Part shown: piece by piece, positions 1 to 8,418 of the stretch
Numbering within the stretch: the first letter of the stretch is position 1
Layout of the letters: every line of letters begins with the position of its first letter
Source: Prochlorococcus sp. AG-676-M04
Lineage (GTDB): Bacteria; Cyanobacteriota; Cyanobacteriia; PCC-6307; Cyanobiaceae
Assembly: GCA_003210895.1 (NCBI GenBank)
Contig: QCUB01000008.1
Span: 1 to 41,558 of the forward strand
Direction of reading: 5' to 3'
DNA: 41,558 bases
Program-made: the position numbers and the translations under genes
Notes under the pieces: model-generated
What the model saw: the letters and a program-made list of their open reading frames with translations, nothing else
Databases searched by the model: none
What the model was told of the DNA's origin: nothing

Positions 1-251
1 CCTCAATTCATCTAACACGTTCAATACCTAAGGATGATAAACAAGGTTTAAAAAAAATTCTTAATTTTGAAGGTTATAAGATCAATGAACTATATCCAAG
101 GAGAACTAGAAGAGCGATAGCAGTTAATTGGTTGATTTTTTGGGGAATAGAATCTAAATCTATGCTTAAAGATCATGATAAGCTACCGATATTTTCTTCT
201 CCGCCTTCTAATCCAATTAATGGACATAATGGAGATCCTGAAATCAAATAA
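1..251 (+). CDS. 3' end of an unrecognised gene (partial)
   Basis: An open frame runs in from the left edge (first full codon at position 3) and stops with TAA at 249-251, giving about 82 C-terminal residues. The visible part has a basic stretch (YPRRTRRA), then a short hydrophobic segment (AVNWLIFWGI) that could be part of a membrane helix, and a Pro/Asn-rich tail. I do not recognise the family. It lies 72 bases upstream of der on the same strand, so the two may be co-transcribed. Amino-acid composition is sensible for a real gene. The function cannot be given from this fragment. Confidence 0.6.
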   Translation, partial: SIHLTRSIPKDDKQGLKKILNFEGYKINELYPRRTRRAIAVNWLIFWGIESKSMLKDHDKLPIFSSPPSNPINGHNGDPEIK

Positions 252-323
252 ATATATTTGTTTAAAGTAAAAGATCGTATTGAGGGTATAGTTGTATTAG
301 ATCTAAATTTCTCAGGAGAATAA

Positions 324-1700
324 TTGACTCTCCCATCAATAGCAATTATAGGAAGACCTAATGTTGGGAAGTCTACTTTGGTTAATAGGTTATGCCAAAG
401 TAATGATGCAATTGTATTTGATAAACCTGGAGTTACTAGAGATAGAACTTATCAAAATGCATCTTGGGGCGGGAAGGACTTTCAAGTTGTTGATACGGGT
501 GGATTAGTCTTTGAAGATGATAGTGAATTCCTTCCTGAGATTCGTACTCAAGTTTTTTTAGCATTAGAAGAGGCATCCCTTGCTTTATTTGTTGTTGATG
601 GAAATCAAGGAGTAACTGACGGAGATTTATCAATAGCAAAATGGTTGAGGAATTCAGCATGCAAAACAATTGTTGCAGTAAATAAATGTGAATCTATATC
701 TTTGGGTATTTCCTTGGCCTCTGAATTCTGGAAATTAGGATTAGGTGAACCTTATCCTGTCTCTGCTATTCATGGATCTGGAACGGGAGATCTTTTAGAC
801 CTTGTTATTGATGGACTTCCTGAAGATTTTAATCTTGAAGATAAAGAAGAAAAGATAATGATGTCCATTATTGGTAGACCAAATGTTGGTAAATCTAGTT
901 TGCTAAATGCTATCTGCGGAGAGAAAAGAGCAATAGTTAGTGACATAAGCGGAACTACAACTGATTCAATAGATACTCTTATAGAGAAAGATTCCCATCT
1001 TTGGAAAATAGTTGATACTGCAGGAATAAGAAGAAAAAAAAATGTAAAATATGGGACTGAATTTTTTGGAATTAATAGAGCTTTTAAATCTATTGATAGA
1101 AGCGATGTTTGCGTCTTGGTTATTGATGCTATAGATGGTGTCACTGATCAAGATCAGAAATTGGCTGGGCGAATAGAAGAACAAGGTAGAGCATGTGTAA
1201 TTGTTGTGAACAAATGGGATCTTATACAAAAAAATAATTCTACAATCTATCAAGTAGAAAAAGAACTTAGATCTAAATTATATTTTTTGCATTGGTCAAA
1301 AATGATTTTTATCTCAGCTTTGACTGGTCAAAGAGTTGAAAATATTTTTGAGCACGCTCTTAGTGCTGTAAACCAACATAGAAGGAGAGTTACAACTTCA
1401 GTTGTTAATGAGGTTCTTAAGGAGGCTCTTGGATGGAAAAGTCCACCAACAAAGAGAAGCGGAAAACAAGGAAGACTTTATTATGGTACTCAAGTAAAAA
1501 ACCAGCCTCCAACCTTTACCCTTTTTGTAAATGACCCTAAATTATTTGGAATAACATATAGAAGATATATTGAAAAACAAATTAGATTAAATCTTGGGTT
1601 TGAAGGTTCCCCAATAATTTTACTTTGGAGAGGAAAGCAGCAAAGAGACTTAGAAAAGGAAATAACAAAAAAGAATATTAATATTATTCAAAAAGATTAA
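324..1700 (+). CDS. der: GTPase Der (EngA), ribosome assembly
   Basis: Der is a tandem-GTPase protein needed for maturation of the 50S ribosomal subunit in the cytoplasm. At 458 aa it has the family length. Two P-loops of identical sequence (GRPNVGKS) sit at residues 10-17 and about 183-190. Each is followed by a DTxG switch motif (DTGG, DTAG), and the guanine-specificity motifs are NKCE in domain 1 and NKWD in domain 2. The last ~110 residues fit the KH-like domain. The start is TTG at 324, chosen because AGGAG lies at 314-318, five bases upstream, and because the protein then begins directly at the first beta strand. The stop codon overlaps the ATG of the next gene by one base (TAATG), which suggests translational coupling. 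Confidence 0.97.
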   Translation: MTLPSIAIIGRPNVGKSTLVNRLCQSNDAIVFDKPGVTRDRTYQNASWGGKDFQVVDTGGLVFEDDSEFLPEIRTQVFLALEEASLALFVVDGNQGVTDGDLSIAKWLRNSACKTIVAVNKCESISLGISLASEFWKLGLGEPYPVSAIHGSGTGDLLDLVIDGLPEDFNLEDKEEKIMMSIIGRPNVGKSSLLNAICGEKRAIVSDISGTTTDSIDTLIEKDSHLWKIVDTAGIRRKKNVKYGTEFFGINRAFKSIDRSDVCVLVIDAIDGVTDQDQKLAGRIEEQGRACVIVVNKWDLIQKNNSTIYQVEKELRSKLYFLHWSKMIFISALTGQRVENIFEHALSAVNQHRRRVTTSVVNEVLKEALGWKSPPTKRSGKQGRLYYGTQVKNQPPTFTLFVNDPKLFGITYRRYIEKQIRLNLGFEGSPIILLWRGKQQRDLEKEITKKNINIIQKD

Positions 1701-2614
1701 TGAATATTCTTACTAAATTTTCTATTGGACAATATGTTGATGGTAATAGAAGTTGGCTAAGAATTATCGATAGTAGATTAAAGATAATTGTATTATTAAT
1801 TTTTCTAATTACTCCAATCTGGGCGGGCCCATTGTGGAGATTAAGTTTAGTTATCTGTTTAATAGTTCTTACTTTTGTAAGCTTTTTACCTTCAAGAGTT
1901 TGGTGGAGATCATTCGTCTTTCTTTTGGGTTTATCATTATTAATTGGATTTTTATCATTAATAGCTTCTTCTGATATTCAATCTCTTGATAGCTCTTTTA
2001 GAGATCCGAATGAATTGAATTTGATTTTAGAGAGTCAGGAAAAATGGAATATATTAGAAATTCCAACTATGAAAATAGGATTTATAACACTTGGACCCTT
2101 TAACTTATCTAGGAAAGCTTTTGAATTAGGAATAAAAACGTCTACTTTAGTATTTACTGTAATACACAGTGTGAATTTGATCCTTCTAACAACATTACAA
2201 GAGGATATAGTCTGGGCATTAAGTTGGTTTATGAACCCTTTGAGAAAAGTTGGATTACCTATTGATAAATGGCTTTTTCAATTGCTTTTAGCTTTGCGAT
2301 TTGTTCCTTTAGTCCAGGAAGAATTCCAAAATATACTAAAATCAGTTTCAGTTAGATCAATAAATCTTAGAAGATTAGGCTTTAAGAAATCGATTAATGT
2401 TTTATTAACCATGGTGGAAAGATTATTCTTAAATATATTTTTAAGAATCGATCAAGGTGCGGATTCATTACTCTCTAAAAAAAATATCCTTATAAAAACG
2501 GTTAGATTTAGAACTGTTGATACAAAAAATCCTCGATCTTTTATTTTTAATTCATTATCGATATGTTTTATTTGCATAGCAATTTTTCTTAGGAAACAGT
2601 ATGGTGCATTGTAA
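1700..2614 (+). CDS. ECF transporter T component, CbiQ family
   Basis: This is a 304-aa membrane protein resembling the energising transmembrane (T) subunit of ECF-type vitamin/metal importers, often annotated CbiQ. The N-terminal part starts after a polar segment (NRSWLRIIDSRLK, typical of T components) and holds hydrophobic helices at about 28-45, 48-63 and 70-90. More follow at about 145-170, 190-205 and 285-298. The cytoplasmic coupling region around residues 205-240 is basic (VSVRSINLRRLGF), which fits the Arg-containing coupling helices of the family, although the classical ARG triplet is not exact. No ATPase or substrate-binding S subunit lies nearby, so the substrate is unknown. It overlaps der by one base and is followed 18 bases later by pipX. 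Confidence 0.75.
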   Translation: MNILTKFSIGQYVDGNRSWLRIIDSRLKIIVLLIFLITPIWAGPLWRLSLVICLIVLTFVSFLPSRVWWRSFVFLLGLSLLIGFLSLIASSDIQSLDSSFRDPNELNLILESQEKWNILEIPTMKIGFITLGPFNLSRKAFELGIKTSTLVFTVIHSVNLILLTTLQEDIVWALSWFMNPLRKVGLPIDKWLFQLLLALRFVPLVQEEFQNILKSVSVRSINLRRLGFKKSINVLLTMVERLFLNIFLRIDQGADSLLSKKNILIKTVRFRTVDTKNPRSFIFNSLSICFICIAIFLRKQYGAL

Positions 2615-2632
2615 ATAACATAATATTTAAGT

Positions 2633-2899
2633 TTGAGTTCAGAGCGTTATTTAAATCATCCAACATTCGGAATGTTATATCAAGTCTCTCCTGGGGTTGA
2701 GGGAAAGGATATTTATGCGACCTTATACGCACAAAAAATGTTTTTTTTAGTCGAAATTAAACAAAGAGAAGTTTTTTTTGAAGTAATACCCTATTTAGAT
2801 GCTCGAAATCAGTCTGAATTAAACTTGCAAAGAGCCAGAAGACAAGGATCAGAAGATTTCCCAAAATGGGAGAATTTATTTAGACAAACTTTTTTATAA
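2633..2899 (+). CDS. pipX: PipX, PII-interacting coactivator of NtcA
   Basis: PipX is a small cyanobacterial regulator that swaps between the PII signal protein and the nitrogen regulator NtcA according to the 2-oxoglutarate/ADP state. The 88-aa protein has the family length. The N-terminal Tudor-like part is well matched (YLNHPTFG near the start, TLYAQ..FFLV at 30-39), and Glu4, Tyr32 and Gln34 are present, as in the Synechococcus protein as I remember it. Residue 35 is Lys where that protein has Arg. The start is TTG at 2633, which reproduces the family N terminus; no Shine-Dalgarno is visible. The pipY-type gene follows after three bases, the conserved cyanobacterial pipX-pipY arrangement. 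Confidence 0.93.
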   Translation: MSSERYLNHPTFGMLYQVSPGVEGKDIYATLYAQKMFFLVEIKQREVFFEVIPYLDARNQSELNLQRARRQGSEDFPKWENLFRQTFL

Positions 2900-2902
2900 A
2901 AT

Positions 2903-3541
2903 TTGGAAATTTCAAATTACTTTCAAATAAAAAAGAACTTACCTCTTAATGTAAATTTACTTGCTGTTAGTAAGGGTTTTAGTAGTAAAGAAATAAAAAC
3001 TATTAATAATGAAGGACAAAACGATTTTGGCGAAAGTAGATTGCAAGAAGCTATTGAGAAGCAACTCTTACTAAAAGATTCTAAAAATATAAAATGGCAC
3101 TTCATTGGAAGATTACAGAGTAATAAAATACGAAAAATAGTACAGAATTTTGAATATATACATTCTGTGGATTCATTGGAAAAGATATTAAAGATTTCTA
3201 ATGTTTCATTTGAAGAACAGAAAAATCCATCAATAATGTTGCAAGTCAAATTAAGCGATGATCCAACTAAAGGCGGTTTTAATCCTAAAATATTGATAGA
3301 AAAATGGGATCAGATTAAGAAACTTAAAAGTATCAAAATTAAAGGACTTATGACTATCAACCCAAAAGGTTTAAGTTCAAAAGAAAATATTAAATTATTT
3401 AAAAAATGCCGCCACCTTGCAGATTCACTTAGGCTTCAGGATTGTTCAATGGGGATGTCAGGCGACTGGGAGGAAGCGCTTGAAGCAGGGGCTACTTGGA
3501 TAAGATTAGGATCAATAATCTTTGGCAATAGATTATATTAG
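2903..3541 (+). CDS. pipY: PipY, PLP homeostasis protein (YggS/PROSC family)
   Basis: This 212-aa protein belongs to the YggS/PLPBP family: single-domain alanine-racemase-fold proteins that bind pyridoxal phosphate and keep PLP and amino-acid pools balanced, with no known catalytic reaction. Visible family motifs are LLAVSKG with the PLP lysine at residue 24, HFIGRLQSNK, LMTINP, and the C-terminal phosphate-binding segment SMGMSGDWEEA followed by RLGSIIFG. The start is TTG at 2903, three bases after pipX, so translation is probably coupled. It is slightly shorter at the N terminus than some relatives (about 220-230 aa). PipX and PipY form a known cyanobacterial operon linking nitrogen signalling to PLP balance. 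Confidence 0.93.
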   Translation: MEISNYFQIKKNLPLNVNLLAVSKGFSSKEIKTINNEGQNDFGESRLQEAIEKQLLLKDSKNIKWHFIGRLQSNKIRKIVQNFEYIHSVDSLEKILKISNVSFEEQKNPSIMLQVKLSDDPTKGGFNPKILIEKWDQIKKLKSIKIKGLMTINPKGLSSKENIKLFKKCRHLADSLRLQDCSMGMSGDWEEALEAGATWIRLGSIIFGNRLY

Positions 3542-3570
3542 TCAGTAATTAATTATATTTTATAAAAATC

Positions 3571-3599
3571 TTGTTTTTAAACTTGCAGTAAACTATAAG
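3571..3599 (+). promoter_or_regulatory. Possible sigma-70 type promoter before sepF
   Basis: TTGTTT at 3571-3576 and TATAAG at 3594-3599 are separated by 17 bases in the 158-bp gap before sepF. A start near 3606 would leave a leader of about 90 bases. That leader contains a small inverted repeat (TAAGG at 3655-3659, CCTTA at 3668-3672). The match is only moderate in such AT-rich DNA. Confidence 0.3.
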
Positions 3600-3699
3600 T
3601 AACGTTATTTAAGTATAGGTAGTTTATTCATTCACAAAAGATGGATGCATTACTTAAGGTTTTTTGGCCTTAGTTATCAATTTCAAGAGGATTTAAAAG

Positions 3700-4272
3700 G
3701 TGTCACTTATTTCTCGATTAAAGGCAGTTGTTGCAGGTGATGATTATCTGGATGATGACTTCGATGAGCTGGAATATGCGTCAGAGGATGAATTGAACGG
3801 AATAGATGATTTCAAACAAAATCAAAAAAACTCGAATGCTCTTTCAAATTCAAATCCATTTGAATTTATGAATAATAGGTCATCAAATGTAGTCGGAATG
3901 CCTGGTATTTCTAGTTCTTCTTCAGAGGTAAGCTTGATGGAACCTAGAAGTTTTGATGAAATGCCTCAGGCAATTCAAGCATTAAGAGAGAGAAAGACTG
4001 TAATTTTAAACTTGACTATGATGGACCCTGATCAAGCACAACGAGCTGTTGATTTTGTGGCAGGTGGTACATATGCAATAGATGGTCATCAAGAAAGAGT
4101 TGGGGAAAGTATTTTTCTTTTTGCACCTAGTTGTGTAAACGTAACGAGTTCTTTCCCAGAAGAGGCATCTCCTTCTAATGTTTCAAGCAAAAAAATACCT
4201 CAATATAATCTGGAAACTAATACAACTCCACAACCCGCTTGGGGAGAATCTAAATTATCGGCTTATTCTTAA
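3700..4272 (+). CDS. sepF: Cell division protein SepF (Cdv2)
   Basis: SepF anchors FtsZ filaments to the membrane during septum formation. The 190-aa protein has the expected parts: an N-terminal amphipathic segment ([13 protein letters not shown]), an acidic linker rich in Asp/Glu, Asn and Ser up to about residue 75, then the globular SepF domain at about 78-150 ([37 protein letters not shown]), and a low-complexity tail. The start is GTG at 3700, with AGAGG at 3686-3690 nine bases upstream. Order pipX-pipY-sepF-proC is a conserved cyanobacterial neighbourhood. Cyanobacteria lack FtsA, so SepF is thought to be their main FtsZ membrane tether. Confidence 0.93.
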   Translation: MSLISRLKAVVAGDDYLDDDFDELEYASEDELNGIDDFKQNQKNSNALSNSNPFEFMNNRSSNVVGMPGISSSSSEVSLMEPRSFDEMPQAIQALRERKTVILNLTMMDPDQAQRAVDFVAGGTYAIDGHQERVGESIFLFAPSCVNVTSSFPEEASPSNVSSKKIPQYNLETNTTPQPAWGESKLSAYS

Positions 4273-4279
4273 TTAATCT

Positions 4280-5092
4280 GTGACTAGTAAAATTGCAGTT
4301 ATTGGTTTTGGAAATATTGCAAAAGCTATTATCACACCACTATTTGATAAAAAGTTACTAAATCCAAAGGATGTCTATTGTTTAGTAAATACAACAAAAA
4401 GTTTAGAAAATATTAGAAAAGACTATAAATATAATATTAATATTTTTAAGGCTAACTCCAAAGAAGCACATATTATCTGGGATTGCCAAGTTAAACTTCT
4501 CTCTGTAAAGCCTCAGCAACTTAAAAATATAATTGAATTAGAAAAAAATAAAAATGATAGAAATTTAATGGTTTCAATTTTAGCTGGGGTTTCTTTAGAA
4601 AAACTTATCCAAAGATTCCCAAATCATAAATGCGTAAGGGTAGTTACTAACATCCCAATAACAATTGGTAAAGGTTTAACTGGAATTTCCTGGGGAGATC
4701 AAATTACCAAAGATCAGAAGCAATTTATAGAAAAATTATTTGAAAATTCTAGTAAAATTTATAATCTTCCAGAAGATTTACTTGATATTTTCTTAGCATT
4801 AACATCTTCTGGACCTGTAATTATTGCATTAATTATTGAAGCTTTAAGTGATGGGGGTTTAAGTGGCGGATTGCAAAAACAACTTTCTGAAGAACTGGTG
4901 ACGGAGATGATTTTAGGAACTGTCAGCCTAATAAAAGATACTAATATAACAACTGCTGAGCTAAAGAATATGGTCACTTCACCTGGGGGTACAACAATAT
5001 CTGCACTAAGGGTTTTAGAAAACAAGAGTTTAAGGTCTGCTTTAATTGAAGCTGTAGTAGCTGCGTGTAATCGTAGTAAGGAGTTTCGTTAA
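4280..5092 (+). CDS. proC: Pyrroline-5-carboxylate reductase
   Basis: ProC catalyses the last step of proline synthesis, reducing 1-pyrroline-5-carboxylate with NAD(P)H in the cytoplasm. The 270-aa length is standard. The N terminus carries a Rossmann motif (IGFGNIAKAI), the middle has the conserved LLSVKPQQ and MVSILAGVS, and the C terminus has the substrate-binding and dimer region (LTSSGPVIIALIIEAL.DGG and MVTSPGGTTISALRVLE). The start is GTG at 4280, seven bases after sepF, without a clear Shine-Dalgarno. Its stop at 5092 is only three bases from the stop of the convergent glycosyltransferase gene. Confidence 0.95.
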   Translation: MTSKIAVIGFGNIAKAIITPLFDKKLLNPKDVYCLVNTTKSLENIRKDYKYNINIFKANSKEAHIIWDCQVKLLSVKPQQLKNIIELEKNKNDRNLMVSILAGVSLEKLIQRFPNHKCVRVVTNIPITIGKGLTGISWGDQITKDQKQFIEKLFENSSKIYNLPEDLLDIFLALTSSGPVIIALIIEALSDGGLSGGLQKQLSEELVTEMILGTVSLIKDTNITTAELKNMVTSPGGTTISALRVLENKSLRSALIEAVVAACNRSKEFR

Positions 5093-5095
5093 CTA

Positions 5096-6256
5096 TTAAA
5101 TATTTTTTATAAAATCTAAATAAAGTTTTTCGAGAGCTTCGATATTTTTTTTAATTGTATATCTTTCAATTACTCTTGTACGTCCTTTTTCTCCCAGAGC
5201 CTTTGTAAATGCGGGATGTTCTACCAAAATTGGAATTATAGTTTTTAATTGAGTTACAACATTATCTGTAGAGATCACTATACCTGCTCCATTATCTAAA
5301 ACTTCACCATCAGCTCCAGCATCAGTGGCAACGCATGCTGTACCAGTTGACATCGCCTCTAAAAGTGATAAAGATAATCCCTCTACTAAGCTTGGTAAAA
5401 AAAATACTTCTGCGATTTGCATAATGGCTACTCTTGTCTCTAAATCCATTTCTGATCCCCACCAAATTAATTTATCCTTTCCTAGGTTAGAAAAACTATT
5501 TTCCAGAATTGGCTTCATTGGGCCGTCTCCAACAATTACTAGTTTGCAATCATTTGTTTTTGTTTGACGCCACGATTTTAAAAGTGCTTCAATATTTTTT
5601 TCGTTGGCAATCCTTCCCATATAAATAAAGATTCTTCCATCTCCTAACTTACTTCTAACAAAATCATATTTTTTACTTTTTACTGATAAGGGTTTCCAAA
5701 TATTTTCATCAACTCCATTTGGAATTATTATTTGCTTTTCTTTACTAACACCTAGTTTTTCTAGAAGTATTTTTTGAGGCTCTGAAAAAACTATTATTTT
5801 ATGAAATTTAGCGAGTGAGGGAGCATAAAGTTGATAGGTTAATTGTTGAGTACTTGCTGTTAAGTTTCTATTGTTTTTATCAAATGCGGGATGAAAGGTT
5901 CCTACTAGTGGGAGGTTAATTGTTTTGCAAAGTTCAGGTAATCTAAAGTCCAAAGGAGATAAAGTTAGACTTGCATGCACTATATCTGGCTTTAATCTCT
6001 CTAATGAGAGTCTTAATTCTTTTTCTGCTCTTGGAGAAGGGATTGTGTAAACTTGAGATTTAATTAAGTATGGAAGACTTACGTCAGGATCATTAGCTAA
6101 AAATAAGGGTTTAGATTCATTTGCATTAGAAGGATTATCAAAATGTATAAAACTAACTTTATGGCCTCTAACTTTTAATTTTTCGGTAGTTAAATTTCCA
6201 TAACTCACATTTCCACAAAAGGGAGATTTTTTACCTAACCAGGCAACATGAACCAC
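5096..6256 (-). CDS. GT4-family glycosyltransferase
   Basis: This 386-aa retaining glycosyltransferase has the GT-B fold of family GT4. The N-terminal domain begins VHVAWLGKKSPFCG and contains PDIVHASLTL and the GTFHPAFD loop near 119-126. The C-terminal domain has IIPNGVD at 177-183, YMGRIANEKN, VGDGPMK at 242-248 and the catalytic EX7E motif (Glu292...Glu300). In cyanobacteria such proteins make glycolipids or sugar conjugates, and this one resembles diacylglycerol glycosyltransferases or SqdX in outline. The acceptor cannot be told from the sequence. The start is GTG at 6256, and nearby ATGs are out of frame. No membrane helix is evident. It lies 85 bases downstream of recO on the same strand and may be the last gene of that run. 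Confidence 0.85.
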   Translation of the reverse strand: MVHVAWLGKKSPFCGNVSYGNLTTEKLKVRGHKVSFIHFDNPSNANESKPLFLANDPDVSLPYLIKSQVYTIPSPRAEKELRLSLERLKPDIVHASLTLSPLDFRLPELCKTINLPLVGTFHPAFDKNNRNLTASTQQLTYQLYAPSLAKFHKIIVFSEPQKILLEKLGVSKEKQIIIPNGVDENIWKPLSVKSKKYDFVRSKLGDGRIFIYMGRIANEKNIEALLKSWRQTKTNDCKLVIVGDGPMKPILENSFSNLGKDKLIWWGSEMDLETRVAIMQIAEVFFLPSLVEGLSLSLLEAMSTGTACVATDAGADGEVLDNGAGIVISTDNVVTQLKTIIPILVEHPAFTKALGEKGRTRVIERYTIKKNIEALEKLYLDFIKNI

Positions 6257-6341
6257 ATGAAATTACTTAACTATTAATAAAGTTAACAGGCAAAGTTAAA
6301 AACAACGAGATCTTTTAATTTAGTAACAGTTTAAACCTTAA

Positions 6342-7121
6342 TTATCCGTAAAATTCTCTTAACATTTTTAGTGATGATAATTCTTTTTCTAATTGAGCAG
6401 AGATCCAGCTTTCAACAATTGATAAAATTTTAAGCCAAACTTTTTTAGGTCCCAATAATGACCCATTTGATTTTATTGGTAATTCTGGGAAAAGAAGTCT
6501 TTGTAAAAGAGCAATTTCAGAGGCATTAACTTTTAAGACACTTTCTGGTTCCTCTATCGTAGAAAATCCTTCATTAGGTAAATAATGACATTGCCAATCC
6601 CAGTTTCCTAGCGGAGGAATAATTGGATCGCCGGTTTTGCAGCAAAAATTCACAGGGATATTTATTCCTCCTATCGCTAGTAAGTGAATTAAAGATTGAA
6701 TACTCATTGAGAGCATTTTGAAGTCTTCTTTACTTTGATTGTTATATTTATAAATTCGATCTAAATGAATAAGGACACTAGATAAATAACTTTGTTGCTT
6801 ATCATTAATTCCTACTAATAAAAACGTTAATTCAGTTATTGCTTGTGCTGCTGCAAGACATTCAATATTTTTACCTAATCCATTGTAGCTCTTCAGTATT
6901 TTAATCTGTCGAACAGACTTAAGACTTCTATTCCCAAAGATCTGAAAACTTAAATATGTTAAAGGAGTAGCTGCTGCAAGACTACTTTTTGGACGCCTCG
7001 CTCCTGGCGCTGCAAGCCTTATAATGCCCTGCTCATCTGTTAAAACAGTTATTAATCTCCCACTTTCACCTAGCGGACTAGCTTTAATACAGAGACCTTT
7101 TATTCTGCTTTCGCCTGACAT
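6342..7121 (-). CDS. recO: DNA repair protein RecO
   Basis: RecO works with RecF/RecR to load RecA on single-stranded DNA at gaps. The 259-aa protein starts with the family's OB-fold motif (RIKGLCIKASPLGESGRLITVLTDEQGIIRL, in pieces) and the basic GARRPKSSL loop. A helical domain follows with the hydrophobic LAAAQAITELTFLL, and a CCKTG.PI segment is all that remains of the zinc-finger region: only two adjacent Cys are seen, so zinc binding is doubtful. The ATG at 7121 follows the stop of the deoC-like gene with no gap (TAA directly followed by ATG), implying translational coupling. Confidence 0.93.
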   Translation of the reverse strand: MSGESRIKGLCIKASPLGESGRLITVLTDEQGIIRLAAPGARRPKSSLAAATPLTYLSFQIFGNRSLKSVRQIKILKSYNGLGKNIECLAAAQAITELTFLLVGINDKQQSYLSSVLIHLDRIYKYNNQSKEDFKMLSMSIQSLIHLLAIGGINIPVNFCCKTGDPIIPPLGNWDWQCHYLPNEGFSTIEEPESVLKVNASEIALLQRLLFPELPIKSNGSLLGPKKVWLKILSIVESWISAQLEKELSSLKMLREFYG

Positions 7122-7781
7122 TTAACTAAGTCTAATTTCCTCAAAGATTTCATTAAATTTTGAGGTGCCAATACAATCTATACCCGAATCAAATAAATCA
7201 ATAACTTGAGAAAGTTTTCTTATGCCTCCAACAATTTTTATAGAATTTTGATTCCCAATAAACTTTAATATTTCAACAATATCAACATTAGAAATAGGAG
7301 CTCCAAAACCGTCCCCAAATTGAAAATTTGTTATTCCTAATTCAATAGAAATTTCTATGGCTTTTTCAAAAAGTTCTTTATGTAATTTTGTTTTGTTAAT
7401 AATAATAGTTACTGGCAATTCTGAGGTATTTATAATTTCAATTTCATTTGCGAAATTATTCAGATTATTTTTTGAAAGATTAAGAAAATTAGGTGTATAT
7501 TCTATTCCGTTTGCACCTGCATCTTTTGCATAGCAAACGAATTCATTAATAAAATTAACAGGCACATCAGCAAATGGATAAGAAATAAAAGTATTTATAT
7601 TTACTTTATGATTACTTAATGCATTTTTTATATGACTTAAAAAGTTAAGTGATGTCGAAACATTCCTAATATTATATTTTTGAATTAAATCGCAGTTTGC
7701 ATTTAATTCATCCCAAGATAAATAAGGATTAATTATAGTTGCATGTATCTTTTCATTTAATTCATAATCAATATTAAACAT
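7122..7781 (-). CDS. DeoC-like (beta/alpha) barrel protein, catalytic lysine missing
   Basis: The 219-aa protein has the deoxyribose-phosphate aldolase (DeoC) fold pattern: an INPYLSWDEL opening, a DAGANGIEYTP strand, GDGFGAP, and a C-terminal KIVGGIRKLSQ phosphate-binding strand. In DeoC the Schiff-base lysine sits in a KTSTG motif; here the matching stretch is QFGDG, with Gln154 in its place. The conserved Asp before it appears as Glu94. Lys182 matches the second active-site lysine. The protein is therefore unlikely to perform normal DERA chemistry, though the phosphate site looks kept. It sits between hpf and recO in a tight minus-strand run (8 bases after hpf, none before recO). It is much more Asn/Ile/Lys-rich than RecO. 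Normal annotation would be deoC. Confidence 0.75.
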   Translation of the reverse strand: MFNIDYELNEKIHATIINPYLSWDELNANCDLIQKYNIRNVSTSLNFLSHIKNALSNHKVNINTFISYPFADVPVNFINEFVCYAKDAGANGIEYTPNFLNLSKNNLNNFANEIEIINTSELPVTIIINKTKLHKELFEKAIEISIELGITNFQFGDGFGAPISNVDIVEILKFIGNQNSIKIVGGIRKLSQVIDLFDSGIDCIGTSKFNEIFEEIRLS

Positions 7782-7789
7782 TTTTAATA

Positions 7790-8374
7790 TTATTTAGATT
7801 GGATTAACCCATATCCACCATGGTTTCTCTTATAAATAACTTGTAGTTCATTATTTCTTTTATTTTTAAAAACATAAAAATCATGATCAATAAAATCTAA
7901 TTGTTTTCTAGCCTCTTCTAAAGAAATAGGAATCATTTCAAAATATTTTTTTTTAATAGATGGTTCAGGTAATTTAGCCTCTCTTTTTTCATTAAATATA
8001 TCTTTATCTATAGAATCTAGTTCTTCATTTGTATTGGCATAAGAATGTTTATTTTTTAAAAGGTTATTATGTAATGTTTTATTATACCTTTCTTTATATT
8101 TACGTAGTTTTCTGCAAAGTTTATTTGAAACCAAATCAATACTTGAATAAAGATTCTCTGTTTTTTCTTCAGCTCTGATAATAGTACCATTAGCAAAAAT
8201 TGTAACCTCAGCTGTTTGGAATGAAACTCTTGGATTCTTTTCGACTGAAAGATGTATATCTGCTTCTTTAACGATATCCTTATAGTGATGGGTCGCTTTT
8301 TCTATCTTTGCCTCAGTATATTCTTTTAATGCGCCAGTGAGTTCGAGATTTTTTCCATGGATTAAAATTTTCAT
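7790..8374 (-). CDS. hpf: Ribosome hibernation promoting factor, long form (LrtA)
   Basis: The long-form HPF (cyanobacterial LrtA, light-repressed transcript A) binds the 30S decoding region and dimerises idle ribosomes in darkness or starvation. At 194 aa it has both parts: the N-terminal S30AE domain (KILIHGKNLELTGALKEY at the start and ADIHLSVEKNP.VSFQTAEVTI), a charged linker at about 100-140, and the C-terminal dimerisation domain (MIPISLEEARKQLDFIDHDFYVF..K..NELQVIYKR). The start is ATG at 8374. It is divergent from lipB with only 44 bases between the start codons, so both promoters must lie in or overlap that gap or the coding ends. Confidence 0.95.
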   Translation of the reverse strand: MKILIHGKNLELTGALKEYTEAKIEKATHHYKDIVKEADIHLSVEKNPRVSFQTAEVTIFANGTIIRAEEKTENLYSSIDLVSNKLCRKLRKYKERYNKTLHNNLLKNKHSYANTNEELDSIDKDIFNEKREAKLPEPSIKKKYFEMIPISLEEARKQLDFIDHDFYVFKNKRNNELQVIYKRNHGGYGLIQSK

Positions 8375-8418
8375 AATAAATCTAAAAATATTTTCATACT
8401 TCCTAAATCTACTTAAAT

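Noticed and set aside
7122..7781. The DeoC-like gene as a pseudogene.
   Set aside because: The frame is intact at family length and tightly coupled to both neighbours, and the phosphate-binding motif is kept. A changed function is more likely than decay.
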